Assembly: GCA_946122785.1 (NCBI GenBank)
Contig: CAMGYJ010000004.1
Coordinates: 24,378,188 to 24,442,187, forward strand
Direction: 5' to 3'
Length of the DNA: 64,000 bases
DNA from: Linum tenue
Taxonomy: Eukaryota > Streptophyta > Magnoliopsida > Malpighiales > Linaceae
The notes below the pieces were generated by a model. That model had not been told where the DNA came from. It ran no database searches and saw nothing but the letters and a program-made list of their open reading frames with translations. Positions 10,000-20,887 of this stretch are shown here, one piece after another. The translations under genes and the position numbers were made by a program. Position 1 is the first letter of the stretch. The number at the start of each line of letters is the position of its first letter.

Positions 10000-11518
10000 A
10001 TGAGGCTTCTTGATTCTAGTATCATTCCAAACCAGTGAAACAAAGTATCAAATCATCTTCTTACCCTGCCAAAGAACAGCCCCCTCAGAATAAACATCCA
10101 TCATATAGCATATCAAGGATCTGATTTTTAACAATTGCTTCCAAATCCATGACCCTGTTGAAGTCATCTTAACATTCCAGATAGATTGCTCCCTGAGCCT
10201 ATATCGAAGCATCCAGGCCACCCAAAAGCTTCCACCTTGAAGAAGGAGAATCCAGATGAGTTTTGCGGTACTAGCAATATTCTAGGTGACCTGGTCCTTA
10301 AGCCCTAAACCACCCTCTTGCTCTGGTATAGCCAAAACTGCCAAACACTCCTCAATCAATATAGGATCCACTCTGACATCTTTATTAACTATTCCATTTC
10401 CAAACAAATCCATATAGTATTTGATGGCATCATTTTCAATATATGGAATCTTAGTCAGTACCTCCCCACTTGGAGAAATTAGTTTCCTAATTTGCTTCCA
10501 TGCAGTTCGGATCTTGGCTGAGTTGTGCCTTGCAGTTCAGGATTTCTGCCTGAAAAAAGCCTCCTCCGCTTTTAATAGAGTAGAGTAGGTATGCCTGGCT
10601 ACTGCAATTGCTACAAGGATGGACTGCGCAAGGCATGGAGCTGCAATGTTCTTACTTCTTCCCCTTGATCCTTCACTCGAGCAGAGATGTCTGAGTAATG
10701 ATCTTTATTCAGCTTCAGGAGTTCTTGCTTCAGAATATAGAGTCTCTGCTTTACAGCAAAGAATCATGTGCCCTTGACTCTCTGTAACCAGCAATCCTGT
10801 AAGACTTGCTTATAAGATTCATGCTTCTCTCACATTTCAAAGTAATGGAAAGGCTTAGGACAGCTTCTGGTAGGGAACCGGGGAACAATCTTCATGCCAC
10901 AGTGATCAGAGAAATCTGGTGCAAGAAATTATGCAACACTATCAAGAAAATAAAGAAACTCTATGTACTCTAAGGTATCGAAGCATGAAATCATGCTTCA
11001 AGGGGCTATTGAAACCCCTCGTGTTCCACAGTATGATTTTCTTTTATGAAAAGAAGTCACATTGGTGACTGCTCCTTTACTACGAAGGCCCTCCCTACCC
11101 TTTTGATCATGCACCATTGATTACTTTGTTAAACTCCTCTTACGATGGCAACGCACTTGGGGTGACCGGAGGCGTTATATCCACAATAGTCTCTTTACCA
11201 TTATTTCCAGCCACCTGCACAGTCACCTCTTTCTCTATCTCAGTACTTACATCATCCACTCCAAGCTCCAGGGGGAAGTAGAGAACAATCATGGCCAAAC
11301 GATTCACACTTAGAGCAACAAGGCGGTACAACAAAATACTCTACCCCTATGAGCATTTCTTTCATATCATCAGGTGTAATACTTAACTTGTCTACTCTAG
11401 GCTTGTTCGCTTTAATCTCAACACAAATTCTCACAGAACCCAGCTTCTTCTGATACGTGGTAGAGTAGTACATCAAAAGAGGCTTACCAATTGAACTAGC
11501 AATACGACCCAGACCCTC

Positions 11519-12917
11519 TGATGACTTTATATATACACATGTCTTTATCCACCATTCTTATGCTGTTTGAGCCTCATTTCTTATATCTTATGCCGATTTC
11601 ACGCTAGGTTGTTCTCGTTTGTGTTATTTCAACTCCTAGTACGTGATTGGAGGTTTGGGAGCGAGTTTCGGGTCGATTGGACGAAAGTTGGATGTTTGGC
11701 GAGAAGCTGAGGAATCCACAAGGCCAGACCTAGCAGCCACATGGCCGTGTGGTGTGGCTGTGTGGAATCCCATTAGGCGGCCAAGCCACACTGGCCGTGT
11801 TTTGGGACCCTTGAGGCCGTGTGGAAATTCCAAGGAGCTCACACGGTCAGCCTAAGAATCCACACGGGCGTGCACTTTTGGCCGTGCAGCGTGCCTAACC
11901 TCATTAGATGGAACACCGCGTTTTGGCACTCACACGGGAAGATTGGGAATACACACGGCCGTGTCGCCAGGCCGTGTGGTCGGGAAATTCTGGGTTTTAA
12001 CCCAATTCGAGCCTAATGAGAGGGAATCGATTTCCTGGAGCAAAAACAAAGCCCTTGAGAGAGAAAGTGCGAAGAACACCCCCTAAGAGGGGTTTTGGAA
12101 CTGGGTTTCATCAATCAAGCTTGGAAATCATCCTTGGAGTGAAGATCACCATCCTAGAGCAGATTCTTCCCATCTTGTTGAGTATGACTGCTTTGTTTGT
12201 TGTTTTCCTCTCTCTCTCTATGGAGTAGAACCCTCTCTCACTTGGGTATGAAGAACCCTAGTTCTATGTATCAGGGATCATTGTTGTAAAGATGTTTGGA
12301 TTGTGATATTGTTTGATTATAATCGATTGAAGTGTTTTGATTGAGTTAATTGAAGCCTGATCATCTTTTATTGATTTCTGCTGCAACCTGAGATAGATAG
12401 AATCTGATTAGGTTGTTAGAGCTTCTTCAATCGGTAGTAGTGAATAGATTATACGAGAGTTAGTCGATTCACTGCTTTGTATTGGAATTCAGTTCCAGTA
12501 GTTGAGTTCTGTGTTCATAGCCTCAGCTTTCTATCCCGATGAAGACTAATCGTTTGCCGGGTAGTTTGACTAAGAGGACTTGGTCAGCTTAAGAGATTCC
12601 AAGCTACTGTCGGATCTTCCGCAGTATAATCAACAGTAAAGCAACCAAAAGTAATTACAACTTTGATCTAACTAAGGAGCTAGGGGGACTCATTCCCGAG
12701 TGACTCTTTCCTTGCTTTAGAAAACCGAACAATTTCATGCTTTCTTACTGCTTTTAGTTAAAATCACAATCACTCGACTTAGTTTGCTAGATAATTAATA
12801 ATCACGGAGTAGGCAGTAGATCTAGGACCCGGGTTGACAAATAGAGCTTGCCACTTACTGCATTTCCGGACTGCGATTACACTTGGTCGCAGTTCGGTGT
12901 TGTGTTTTAGCGTGTCA
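11519..12917 (+). mobile_element. Athila-like solo LTR in LINE A, copy 1 (TSD CCCTC)
   Basis: The segment starts TGATGACTTT and ends GCGTGTCA, flanked by CCCTC at 11,514-11,518 and 12,918-12,922. Removing it and one TSD rejoins the LINE ORF1 frame exactly (ELSSREG continues as LGRIASS). It is homologous to the inverted 3' LTR at 59,243-60,665. It contains ACACGGCCGTGTG palindrome clusters (11,720-11,980). With no internal region left, it is a solo LTR formed by LTR-LTR recombination. The frames at 11,636-12,016 are LTR sequence, not genes. Confidence 0.9.
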
Positions 12918-12989
12918 CCCTCTCTCGAAGACAGCTCCGCAGGCAAACCAGATAGTTAAATCCACACCGAAAATGCCGATTTATCGATC

Positions 12990-13418
12990 TCAATTGCTTG
13001 AATCCCCAGGAGTCCATCGTTGAAGGCATATGATGTTATCCCGATAGTGCCACGGTCCTCCCTCGAAAACCCACCAGCAGACCGACTCAGACGGAAATTG
13101 GAACAGGACAAGACCATCCTCAAGCAAAGATACCTTTACTTCGCCTTCCTTGCCCCAAATCCAGTTTTCCCAGAATCGGAGAGTGGAGATTGACGGAGGA
13201 TTGACCAGAAACTGGCCTACTAGGTTATGCTCCAAGCGCTTTGCCCCTTCCTTGACAACCGATTTAGGGATTCGAAGCGAGCCGTTAATAAACTCTGGTT
13301 CAAATTAATCGAGCCGATTTTCCTCTGCCACGTGGAACAGCGATGCCAGAATCTACCGTCACCAACGGCACCCGATGAGGCTCTGTCAGCGACGACGACC
13401 ACCAGTGAAGATGAAATC
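12990..13418 (-). pseudogene. LINE A ORF1 N-terminal part (DUF4283)
   Basis: Frames at 12,990-13,235 and beyond encode LVGQFLVNPPSISTLRFWEN, then a WIWGKEGEVKVSLLEDGLVLFQFPSE block and a GGPWHYRDNIICLQRW motif. This is the DUF4283 region of plant LINE ORF1 proteins. A frameshift separates the start from the domain. The rest of ORF1 lies beyond the solo LTR at 11,252-11,476. Confidence 0.8.
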
Positions 13419-13582
13419 GGTGTTATTTACCCTCCATCTTATGGTATGTTTTGTGCCAATTCATGTGCTTAAGCGTTTAAACATTGTCAAATACATCCCT
13501 ATTTCGTTCCTATTTGATTTTGATGTGATTATAGGGTGTATTAATCAATATGTGCAAATTAGGTACAAAACAATGTCACAAG

Positions 13583-14476
13583 TATAGGTGTCAATCGGGC
13601 GGGTTCGGTCTGGGTTCAATCGGGTTGCGGGTTAGTCGGGTTGCGGGTTCATTGGGTCGGGTTCAATCGGGTTCGGGTTAGTCGGGTTGCGGGTTAATCG
13701 GGTTCGGGTTCGGGTTCAATCGGGTTGCGGGCAAATCGGGTTACGGGTTCATTGGGTTTCGGACTGGACGGGTTGTGGGCGGATCGGGTTGCGGGTTGTT
13801 CGGGCAGAACATCGAGTTACTTATTCGTTACCAACTTACATATTCTATAACACTAATTTAGAGTGTTTTCACAATTTTTAACCAATTTCTTTCTACCTCG
13901 GTTTTGTATTTAATTAAAAAAAATAGTCAAAATGTTGAATCAATTTGTATGACTTGCAAACTTGTCCTGTTATTAATCGTAATTGATAAAGGCTCGACAT
14001 AACAATATGTTAACAAATCCATTATATACTATACAATTAAGGCTCGACAAAAATTACTTAGCTAGAATTCAGCTAGAGCTCACCGCAAGCTTCAAAGCAG
14101 GGCTCAGTAGCTCTTGAGCAAGCTCAACAAGCCATATTCACTGAGCCCAACTAAAATGAAAAAGAACTTCAAATAGGGTTTTACCAACCCAAACTAATAT
14201 CAATAGCTATGGCAGCAACCCAAAAGGCATGCAACCTAAGCTACACTTGGGCAGAATTCCATAAGTAGAGGCCCAAATCAAATTGAGCTTCTTAATGGAC
14301 TCCACAATCTTAGCCTGAAGAAGTTCACTCAATTTATAGCTATTTTGGGAAGAGATTTTTTGGTTACAACCGATGTGGTATAAAAATCACTAACCCTGCA
14401 GTAGCCAACGCCAAGCAGCAAACATGATACTTTCTGCAGCAAACATACAACTGTTTATTCACTCTAGAACAAGCAC
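13583..14476 (+). mobile_element. hAT element left end, truncated (copy 1)
   Basis: Starts with TATAGGTGTCAA right after the 8-bp site GTCACAAG (13,575-13,582). It is the same insertion as the complete element at 28,298-30,975, cut at 14,476 where the Athila fragment begins. It contains the GGGTTGCGGGTT-type subterminal array at 13,598-13,806. Confidence 0.88.
13598..13806 (+). repeat. Subterminal CGGGTTGCGGGTT array, copy 1
   Basis: About 200 bp of irregular GGGTT, CGGGTTGCGGGTT and AATCGGGTTCGGGTT words on the plus strand. The G-rich strand is oriented as in the array at the other end of the complete element. Confidence 0.8.
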
Positions 14477-15304
14477 CGGGACATGATCCTGCAAAATCAG
14501 CAAACCAAAGGTGGAGCCAAGAAAATTCTCGTTAGGACCGCAAGCATAGCTTCGACAGCTTCCCCACACTTAAGGACCACCTAGGGTAAGCACTCAAGCA
14601 CAAAGCAGTTGATTTGCAAACAAACCAACCGCTAATCAAGCAAGAATCCTGGTAAAAGCAAGGCATTTCAACAATTAGGCATCCATCATTCATGAGCAAC
14701 TCAAATCCACTACATCCCTCACCCTATTCTAGTTCAAACATGCCAAACCAATCACAGTTCTCGGGCCTAACATCTAGAGTCCGATTTTCCAGGAAAAAAC
14801 AAATTGAGCAAGAAACACATTTGGAAACACAAGTAGGACCGTAGATGGACGTGAGTAGAGGGTGAGGGACGCGAAACCACAGCCAAAACGGCCCCGGAGG
14901 GTTCGCTGGAAAACCCGCCGAAAATTCACTGGAAAACCCGGTCGGGTATTTCAAGGTCGCGGTCGGGTATTCAACCTTTGTCGCAAATCACGAACAGAGG
15001 GGGCCCTGCCGCGAGGCCAAAATACCCAGTCGGATATGTTGGCTCCTGGTCGGGGATTTAAGCTTCGGCGCCCCCTAGACAGAAGGGCTCCCGGCCGAGA
15101 GGCCAAAATACACGGTCGGGAATTTTGTCTCCTGGCCGGGTATTTCTCCCTTCTCGGCAAAAATTTGCTCTCCATTTTTTCGAACTCCCCTGCACGAAAA
15201 CACCAAAACGAGCCATACCAAACGACCTAATTTCATCACAGACGTGCAAATGACTCGATCACACCACAAAACAAAGGAAAAAGGGAAAGAAATGCAAACC
15301 GTGG
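14477..15304 (-). other. Athila spacer and start of the env-position ORF
   Basis: Read on the minus strand, this spacer follows the post-pol motif. From 15,150 to 14,930 it holds repeated ATACCCGACCG/CGGTCGGGTATT and CCGGCCGAGAGGCC words. It ends with an acceptor-like GATTTTGCAG 4 bp before an ATG at 14,484 (MSRC...), where the sequence is cut. A purine-rich AAGTGTGGGGAAG lies at about 14,560-14,575. The open frames at 14,862-15,323 are spacer, not genes. Confidence 0.6.
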
Positions 15305-15366
15305 TGGGGTTGCCTCCCCACAAGCACTTCTTAACCGATTTTTAGCTGGACGCCCATGGCGGATGC

Positions 15367-15498
15367 TCAAAGTGTTGTAGGAACAGGTGCCTCCAAGAGC
15401 GGATCCACATCGCTCGTGAAGTACAGCTTCAGATGGTGGCCATGCACACGAAGGGTGTGACCACCATCACTTGTCAACTCGACCTGGCCATCTGGCAG
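15367..15498 (-). pseudogene. Athila integrase C-terminal tail
   Basis: The minus frame LPDGQVELTSDGGHTLRVHG followed by HHLKLYF and a stop matches the end of Athila/Tat integrases (the FPHGAVEV ... FKVNGQRLKHY motif). It sits only about 40 bp beyond the protease frame. In an autonomous element roughly 3.5-4 kb of RT, RNase H and integrase would lie between them. Confidence 0.78.
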
Positions 15499-15534
15499 GA
15501 TGCAAGCGAGTGAGTACTCGGATGGCCAGGGTGG

Positions 15535-16224
15535 TCATGGCTCAAGAGGCGGGACCAGCTCATACTGGTCTCCAGCTTTCTTTTTAGCCGGTTGAGCGAC
15601 CTGCAGGTTCGGCCGCCACGCCTCCCTGATCTTTTCTCTGGGTAATGAGCTGGATGGGAGTGGCGGCGAAGGAATGAGAGGAGAATCCTGCAAAATGGGC
15701 AGCACAGGAGGATACACGACAGACTCGTGCACCTGATGAGAGATAGCATGCATAGGCGGGATAGCAGTCATATTGTTAACAGCAATGAAAAATGTTATCT
15801 GCTCCTCGCCATTTCTAAAGACCAAAGTCCCGTCACAGACATCTATGAGGGCCCTGGCGGTGGCCATGAAAGGCCTTCCTAGTATAAGGTACACTTCTGC
15901 ATCTTCATTGATGTCTAAGACAACTAAATCCACAGGATAAAAGAACTTACCAAGCTTAACCAGGAGGTCTTCCACTATGCCCCTAGGATGGACCACAGAT
16001 CGTTCAGCTAATTGAATACACATCCTAGTTGCACTGGGTTCACCTAGGCCTAGTTTCTTGAACAATTCGTATGGGACAACATTGATACTAGCACCTAGAT
16101 CCACCAGGGACCTCTCTACATGCAGTTTTCCAATGGAGCACGGGATAGTAAAACTCCCTAGGTCCTTGCGTTTTTCGGGCAGCTTGTTCTGCAGGATGGC
16201 AGAACACTCCTCGCTCAGCATCAC
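15535..16224 (-). pseudogene. Athila retropepsin (aspartic protease)
   Basis: An uninterrupted 229-codon frame. The core is LVDLGASINVVPYELFKKLG (Athila/Tat elements have DLGAS where other retropepsins have DTG or DSG), then a flap region and the closing YLILGRPFMATARALIDV, the ILGRPFL motif of gypsy proteases. The domain would process a gag-pol polyprotein in virus-like particles. It has no own start codon and its polyprotein is broken on both sides, so it is not a working gene. Confidence 0.85.
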
Positions 16225-16361
16225 TATCGAGAGATCCCCAAGTTTCTTTTTTTGGTGAGGAGATCCTTCATGAACTTGGCATACTTGGGCATCTTCGACA
16301 GTGCCTCCATGAATGGCTGGCTAATGTTGACCTACTTCAACATTGCCATGAATTTGGCAAA

Positions 16362-17913
16362 CTAAGTCTCTAGCTTGTCCTTGTGCGATCGAGTGGGGAA
16401 AGGAAGCTGGGGAACATTATCCTTAACCAATGGTTGTGGCTTGGGAGCAGGTGCTTCTTTCTCAATCCACACTTCTTCTTTGTCAGCTGGAAGTGCTGAA
16501 GCTGGCGTTGGCTTCTCCTGCCTGGCCGGAGCAGCGATATCAGATGTCGTCTTGCCACTTCGCGTAGTGATGGCATCTAACTGCTGGTGAGGCTCGCGAG
16601 GATTTGGGATGGTGGTGGCAGACAGAGTTCCTGGTGCTCTGGTGGTGTTTTGGCGGGCAATGCCTCCAATCTGGGTCTGGAGATCCAACAGTATGGCCAC
16701 ATGGTTCCTCTAGCCTGTCTCCAGCGCTATGATGCACTTGTCCAACCTGGCAAAATTTGTCGTGCTGGTGCTCACGAAGGTCTGCACCACGTTCTTCAGC
16801 TCTGACATCTGATCATCCTGTGTTGGAGTTGCTGTCGGCTGGGCAAACTGTCTCTGCTACTGCTGAAATGGTTGCCCTTGTCTGGCTTTGAAGGGTTGCC
16901 TTTGCTGAAAACCAGCTGCTCTATCTGGGAAGCCGGGAGGCTTGGTAGTGTTGCTGGTGTGGTTGTTCAAGGAGAAGTTGGGAAGCTGGCGCCACCCCTC
17001 ATTATATGTTCCACTGTAATGATCAAGGTGTCGAGCATTGGCGATGAAGTCCAACTGCTCCTGGGGTGTAGTAGACTCCCGCATAGCCTGACAGTCTTCT
17101 ACCAAGTGATTGGATCTATCGCACCACTAGCACTGTGCAACCGAGTGGCCAGCCAATCCTCTGCTCGGAATGAGACTCTTAGGCTGCTTTAATGTCTGGA
17201 CCAGCTCGGCCACCTCCCGCTCTAGCCCGGATCTAGCATCCATAGAATGCACACAACGATCCCGGGAGTTTCTGGCTCTAGTGCTCTGCCCCCAAGAGTG
17301 ATCTCTAGCAGCCAAAGTACTGATCATCTGATTCAGCTCGGGTGGAGTCTTGGTGACAATGTCCCCTCCTGGGCATAGAGACTCGATCACCCTCTGCCTC
17401 TCTGGCAGTTAGAGCACTGTAGAAGTTCCCCACTGTGAATGCATCACTAAAACCGTGATGGGGACACTGCCTGAAAAATCCCGAGTACCGCTCCCAGGCA
17501 TTACGTAGTGACTCGTCTGGCTCCTAGTGGAAATGAGTGATCTCCGGTTGAATCTCCGTGGTCTTCAAGGCCGGGTAGTAGTTGTGCACAAACTTGTCGG
17601 CCAGATCGTCTCATGACGTGATGGACAGTGGGGGCTGGGTCTCTAACCACCTCTTTGCATGCCCCACCAGATAGTGGGGGAAGAGGTGAAGACAGATCGC
17701 GTCATCTGGTACACCATTCAGCTTGAACTCATTGGTAAGATGCAAGAACCGGGAAAGGTGCACCATTGCCTCTTCAGAGTCCCTGCTCAGATGGTCATCG
17801 ACGTGCACTTCCTCCGTAGCCAGTCTAGCTCGCTGTTGTCTCCTAAGCTGGCGATAAGTGCGTTCTAGCTCCGAGTCTAATGGTAGTAAGTCTCCCAGCT
17901 GGCTACGGGTCAT
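16362..17913 (-). pseudogene. Athila gag, broken
   Basis: Three minus-strand frames make up gag. The N-terminal part (17,611-17,913) has FKLNGVPDDAICLHLFPHYL followed by VGHAKRWLE, the retrotransposon gag domain. The middle part (17,127-17,390 and 16,857-17,105) includes CVHSMDARS and YNEGWRQLPNFS. The C-terminal part (16,362-16,700) has the Athila motif NPREPHQQLDAITTRSGKT. The frames are separated by stops and shifts. Starts MTRSQLGDLLPLD near 17,913, about 120 bp from the primer site. Confidence 0.82.
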
Positions 17914-18029
17914 ACACTACCTGCGCACAACCCAAGCAAGCAAACCCGTGAAGGCACAAGTGGGACAAAGCAAAACAAACAAAGCGAAAAAGAAATGCTA
18001 AAGTAACAGAGACCACATTTCTTCAACAA

Positions 18030-18116
18030 CGTAGTCGTCCCCGGCAATGACGCAAAAACTTGACTCGCTTTTACCGTCACACTAGAAAGTGGCCAAGTGT
18101 AACCACCTACTAATGC
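18030..18116 (-). other. Athila primer site and 5' LTR remnant
   Basis: The minus strand reads ...TTTTTGCGTCA (LTR end) then TTGCCGGGGACGAC. The usual Athila/Tat leader is TGGCGCCGTTGCCGGGGA, the primer-binding sequence. Only the last ~70 bp of the LTR remain (18,048-18,116) before the duplicated block starts. Confidence 0.68.
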
Positions 18117-18799
18117 GTAGTATATAAGATTATATCATAATGGTATGAATAAACCATAGTATATAATTGTTTTATACATGGTAGTAGGAATATACTAACG
18201 TCCATTTATCATATTTGATCATCGTCCACCACCAGTTACCACCCTAAACCAAGGTGGTATACGATCGAATGTTTGGTTTTGCATTTTTCCACAAAAATTT
18301 ATAGATCAAATAGACCACGATAAACTCACTCCTTGTATGCAAAATTTCTCTTTTGAGTGAAAATGAAGGAGTTACGAGGGTTGTAACGAGGTATGAATTT
18401 TTTCCTCCAAATATATTAAAAATGGTGACACATTTTGTAGATCATAACAAACTCGTTCTATCTGTGCAATTTTTTTTTTTGAAATCCAAATTAAAACATC
18501 GAAGATACATACCGATTGCAAAAGTAGGGGAACTAAAAGACATTTTAATCTCACCCTTTACAACATCCAAAACAATGCAATTACAAAACCAATTTCATAT
18601 GTTGCTCCTATTGTCATTACATAATTTATGCAATCTAACTCATCAAAATATTATCAAATATACATCAATACAATTCACTTGGAGTTTCATATATGACGCG
18701 CCAAAGTGATTTTATAATACAAAAAATAAAAAAAATGGAAAAAAATAAATTATATTCTTTATCTTCCTTTCTTTAACTCGTATTAATGAGACAAAAGAG

Positions 18800-20165
18800 T
18801 TACACTAGAGTCACATGGACACACATAGCCAAGCAAAAAAATAAAACGCTATCAAACTAGGTACAATGAAATGGCTTTTCTCGCCACCAAATGGGCTGTC
18901 CTATGGCAATCACGCCTAACAAATCGAAAACCACAAGAATGGAAACACCAGCGAAGGACTTGGTTCTCTTCCAAAATAGCACCACCATGCACATCCTAAG
19001 CATCCTTAGTTGCCTCCTTCTCGAACACGACTAGCACTTCACCTTAAATACAACTTCTTGAATACCATAAGCTAGGCACCACTAGATCGCATCCCTGAGC
19101 GCCAACAATTCAACAAGGAATGGATCATCCAACTCCTCATATAGTCCTCGTGAACAATCCTTGAGGGCCGAGCCACCAGCTCCATGCGAGCCTGCACAAG
19201 TTGCCCCATCGGTATGAACATGCAAAGCCCTAGGTGGAGCATCCCCCACGCTACCCCTTCCCCCACCCCGCTCCCACCCCCAAGTTGCTCATTGAATTAG
19301 GATAAATGGACAGGGGTCGAAAAGAGAGTAGGTTAAAAAACCACCTAGTTTCTAACTTTTCAGATACCCTGAACAAAGCAACAAGATGCAATGCATCCGC
19401 ACAAGCGGAATCCCCATCCTTATCAAACAATTGTCTGCAAAATATCTCCACATTACCCGTTGGGAGACTCGGTCGAAGTATTTAAAGCCCGAGGCGTCCT
19501 AAAGCTCCCTAGCAGGACAAAAATAAAAATAAAACAAATGCTCCAAGGATCCCACCTCCCCCAAACGAGTCAGGCGCACAACCACACCCATGACAACATG
19601 AAATGGCAGGGCCTCCCCAGTAGGAAGAACTCGCCTAATTATTTTCCAAATAAAATATATCATCTTAGGTGGAACAGAAGCACTCCAAATCCTTCCCACA
19701 ACTTTTTATCCCACGGTCTTACATCCTGCTTGAAAGAGGGATCACACCCCTTTCTAAATTGGGTGGCCAAGTGATATCCTGACTTAACCAAATAATACAC
19801 GGACGCCATAGGAACCATAGGAAGCGGAATAGAAAATATTTTTGGAACTACCTCCCAGGAAAACAACAACCGAATACGGTCCACATTCCACCGTCCTATA
19901 CGTGCCGAGATTAGAGAAGCAACCATTCCGTGAATTCTTCCTACCTTTGCACGGAGTCAAGGAGGACTCGGATGCAAAGCAGGAACCCAATCCGATGTAG
20001 CTAGGGAAATACTCTCAGCATTTTTGACCTACCATCGGAGCCCCTGCTGAAGCAACGCTCGACCATGAAGAATATCACGCTACCCCCACAAAGGTAAGGA
20101 ACCAGCCTAAAGAAAGGAACAATTCGGAAAATGCTTCGCATTATAAATGCGTGCTAACAAAAAAT
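18800..20165 (-). mobile_element. Decayed LINE 3' part, copy 2
   Basis: Counterpart of 5,580-6,965. RT C-terminal motifs are at about 19,930-20,160, the zinc-binding region with VYYLVKSGYHLATQF and HLF at about 19,440-19,930, and an RNase H relic near 19,030-19,110. About 24 bp are missing near 19,144 compared with copy 1. Confidence 0.68.
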
Positions 20166-20887
20166 TGGGTACTTTCAGAAGCTACCATGATATCTTGGCC
20201 AATAAGGCCTGATTAAATTCCTCAAACCTGCGGAACCCATTCCATTTTCTTCCTTACTCATGCAAAGAGGACCTGCTGGAATTTAGTGTAGTTGCCACTC
20301 TGGAAGAATATAATCACTTTTCTCTCCCTATCCAGGTAGCTTGATGCATTGTTAGAGCCTAAGAAAGACGGCACAGATAGTTTGGTACCTCTTAGCTCTG
20401 CAACTGTGTTTTCCGATGGACGGCGATCATGACCACAAAATTCGTGATCGCGATCACGGTGGTCGTGCTCCGTAGTGATTAGTCGTCACTCGAAATTATG
20501 AATATGATCCACTAAAGTAGGATCGATTCTTGTTGGGGGCCTTGGTTCCGATTTGCTTCATAATTGTCATTTTGCCTTGTCAAATTTCCCGGCGGAACAT
20601 GGTTGTTCGTCGCCATCCTTAGCTCGAAAAATTGGCAATTGATTTACTTAAATTGTGGCTGGAATGTGACGTTTAGCTGCGCCATGATTGTTTGCAACAA
20701 TTCAGAGGTGTTAATGGGATTATCCACCATTGTTTGATCTTCGAATTGAGGCTCCTCTTCAAAATCATATTACTCCTCTAATTTGCGACGTGGGATGGAG
20801 TCTTAAGACCTTGTCCTCTTGGAAACTAGTCCTAGAGCTTTGGGTTGCGCCACTGTGTTCGAACCAGGCTCTGATACTACTTGATGA
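20165..20887 (-). mobile_element. LTR-element leader and gag remnant, copy 2
   Basis: Better preserved than copy 1. The primer-site-like TATCAGAGCC is at 20,868-20,877, next to a possible LTR end TCATCA (20,882-20,887). Two segments lost from copy 1 are still here: 43 bp near 20,420 and about 90 bp at 20,708-20,800. Confidence 0.45.

Larger units (their letters stand above)
9370..13418 (-). mobile_element. LINE A, copy 1 (with internal solo LTR)
   Basis: L1-type LINE on the minus strand, bounded by the 10-bp duplication GGTGTTATTT at 9,360-9,369 and 13,419-13,428. ORF1 (right end) has the DUF4283 region (13,000-13,235) and the zinc knuckle CSKCESFGHDC (11,252-11,476). Most of the endonuclease is lost. 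The RT zinc-binding domain is at 9,478-9,999 (PRYRLLTWLIILDK, then CVLCE and HLFCQC). Relative to copy 2 it lacks 1,217 bp of reverse transcriptase. A solo LTR (11,519-12,917) splits ORF1. Dead element. Confidence 0.87.
2178..14476 (+). repeat. Segmental duplication, copy 1
   Basis: Direct repeat of 18,117-29,186 in the same order and orientation. In a 660-base stretch (from 12,241 here, from 26,943 in copy 2) I counted about 15 substitutions by eye, about 2%. Copy 1 differs by an inserted Mutator-like element (3,330-5,335), the 704-bp tandem duplication and several deletions. It ends abruptly at 14,476 inside the hAT element, where Athila sequence begins. Confidence 0.93.
14477..18116 (-). 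mobile_element. Athila-type gypsy fragment with deleted pol
   Basis: Minus-strand order, right to left: 70 bp of the 5' LTR end, primer site (18,030-18,047), gag (17,913-16,362), retropepsin (16,224-15,535), the C-terminal tail of integrase (15,498-15,367), the post-pol motif GTCCAGCTAAAAA ... GGGGAGGCAACCCC (about 15,305-15,360), a GC-rich spacer, and the first four codons of the envelope-position ORF. RT, RNase H and the integrase core are absent. The DLGASIN protease motif and the post-pol motif identify the Athila/Tat branch of Ty3/gypsy. Both ends are truncated against the duplicated blocks. Confidence 0.85.

Noticed and set aside
11720..11980. Regular short palindromic repeats resembling a CRISPR array
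   Set aside because: Irregular spacing, no fixed-length spacers, no cas genes, plant nuclear context. They are clusters within an Athila LTR.
11636..12016. Open frames on both strands in the LTR (also 26,348-27,004 and 60,154-60,548)
   Set aside because: Shadow frames through GC-rich LTR repeats. The coding strand is inconsistent and there is no domain.
13598..13806. Telomere-derived or centromeric satellite
   Set aside because: GGGTT words are irregular, not TTTAGGG, and the array is the subterminal part of a hAT element with defined ends.
14862..15323. Overlapping frames on both strands rich in Arg/Gly/Pro
   Set aside because: They come from GC-rich spacer repeats of the Athila element and have no domain.
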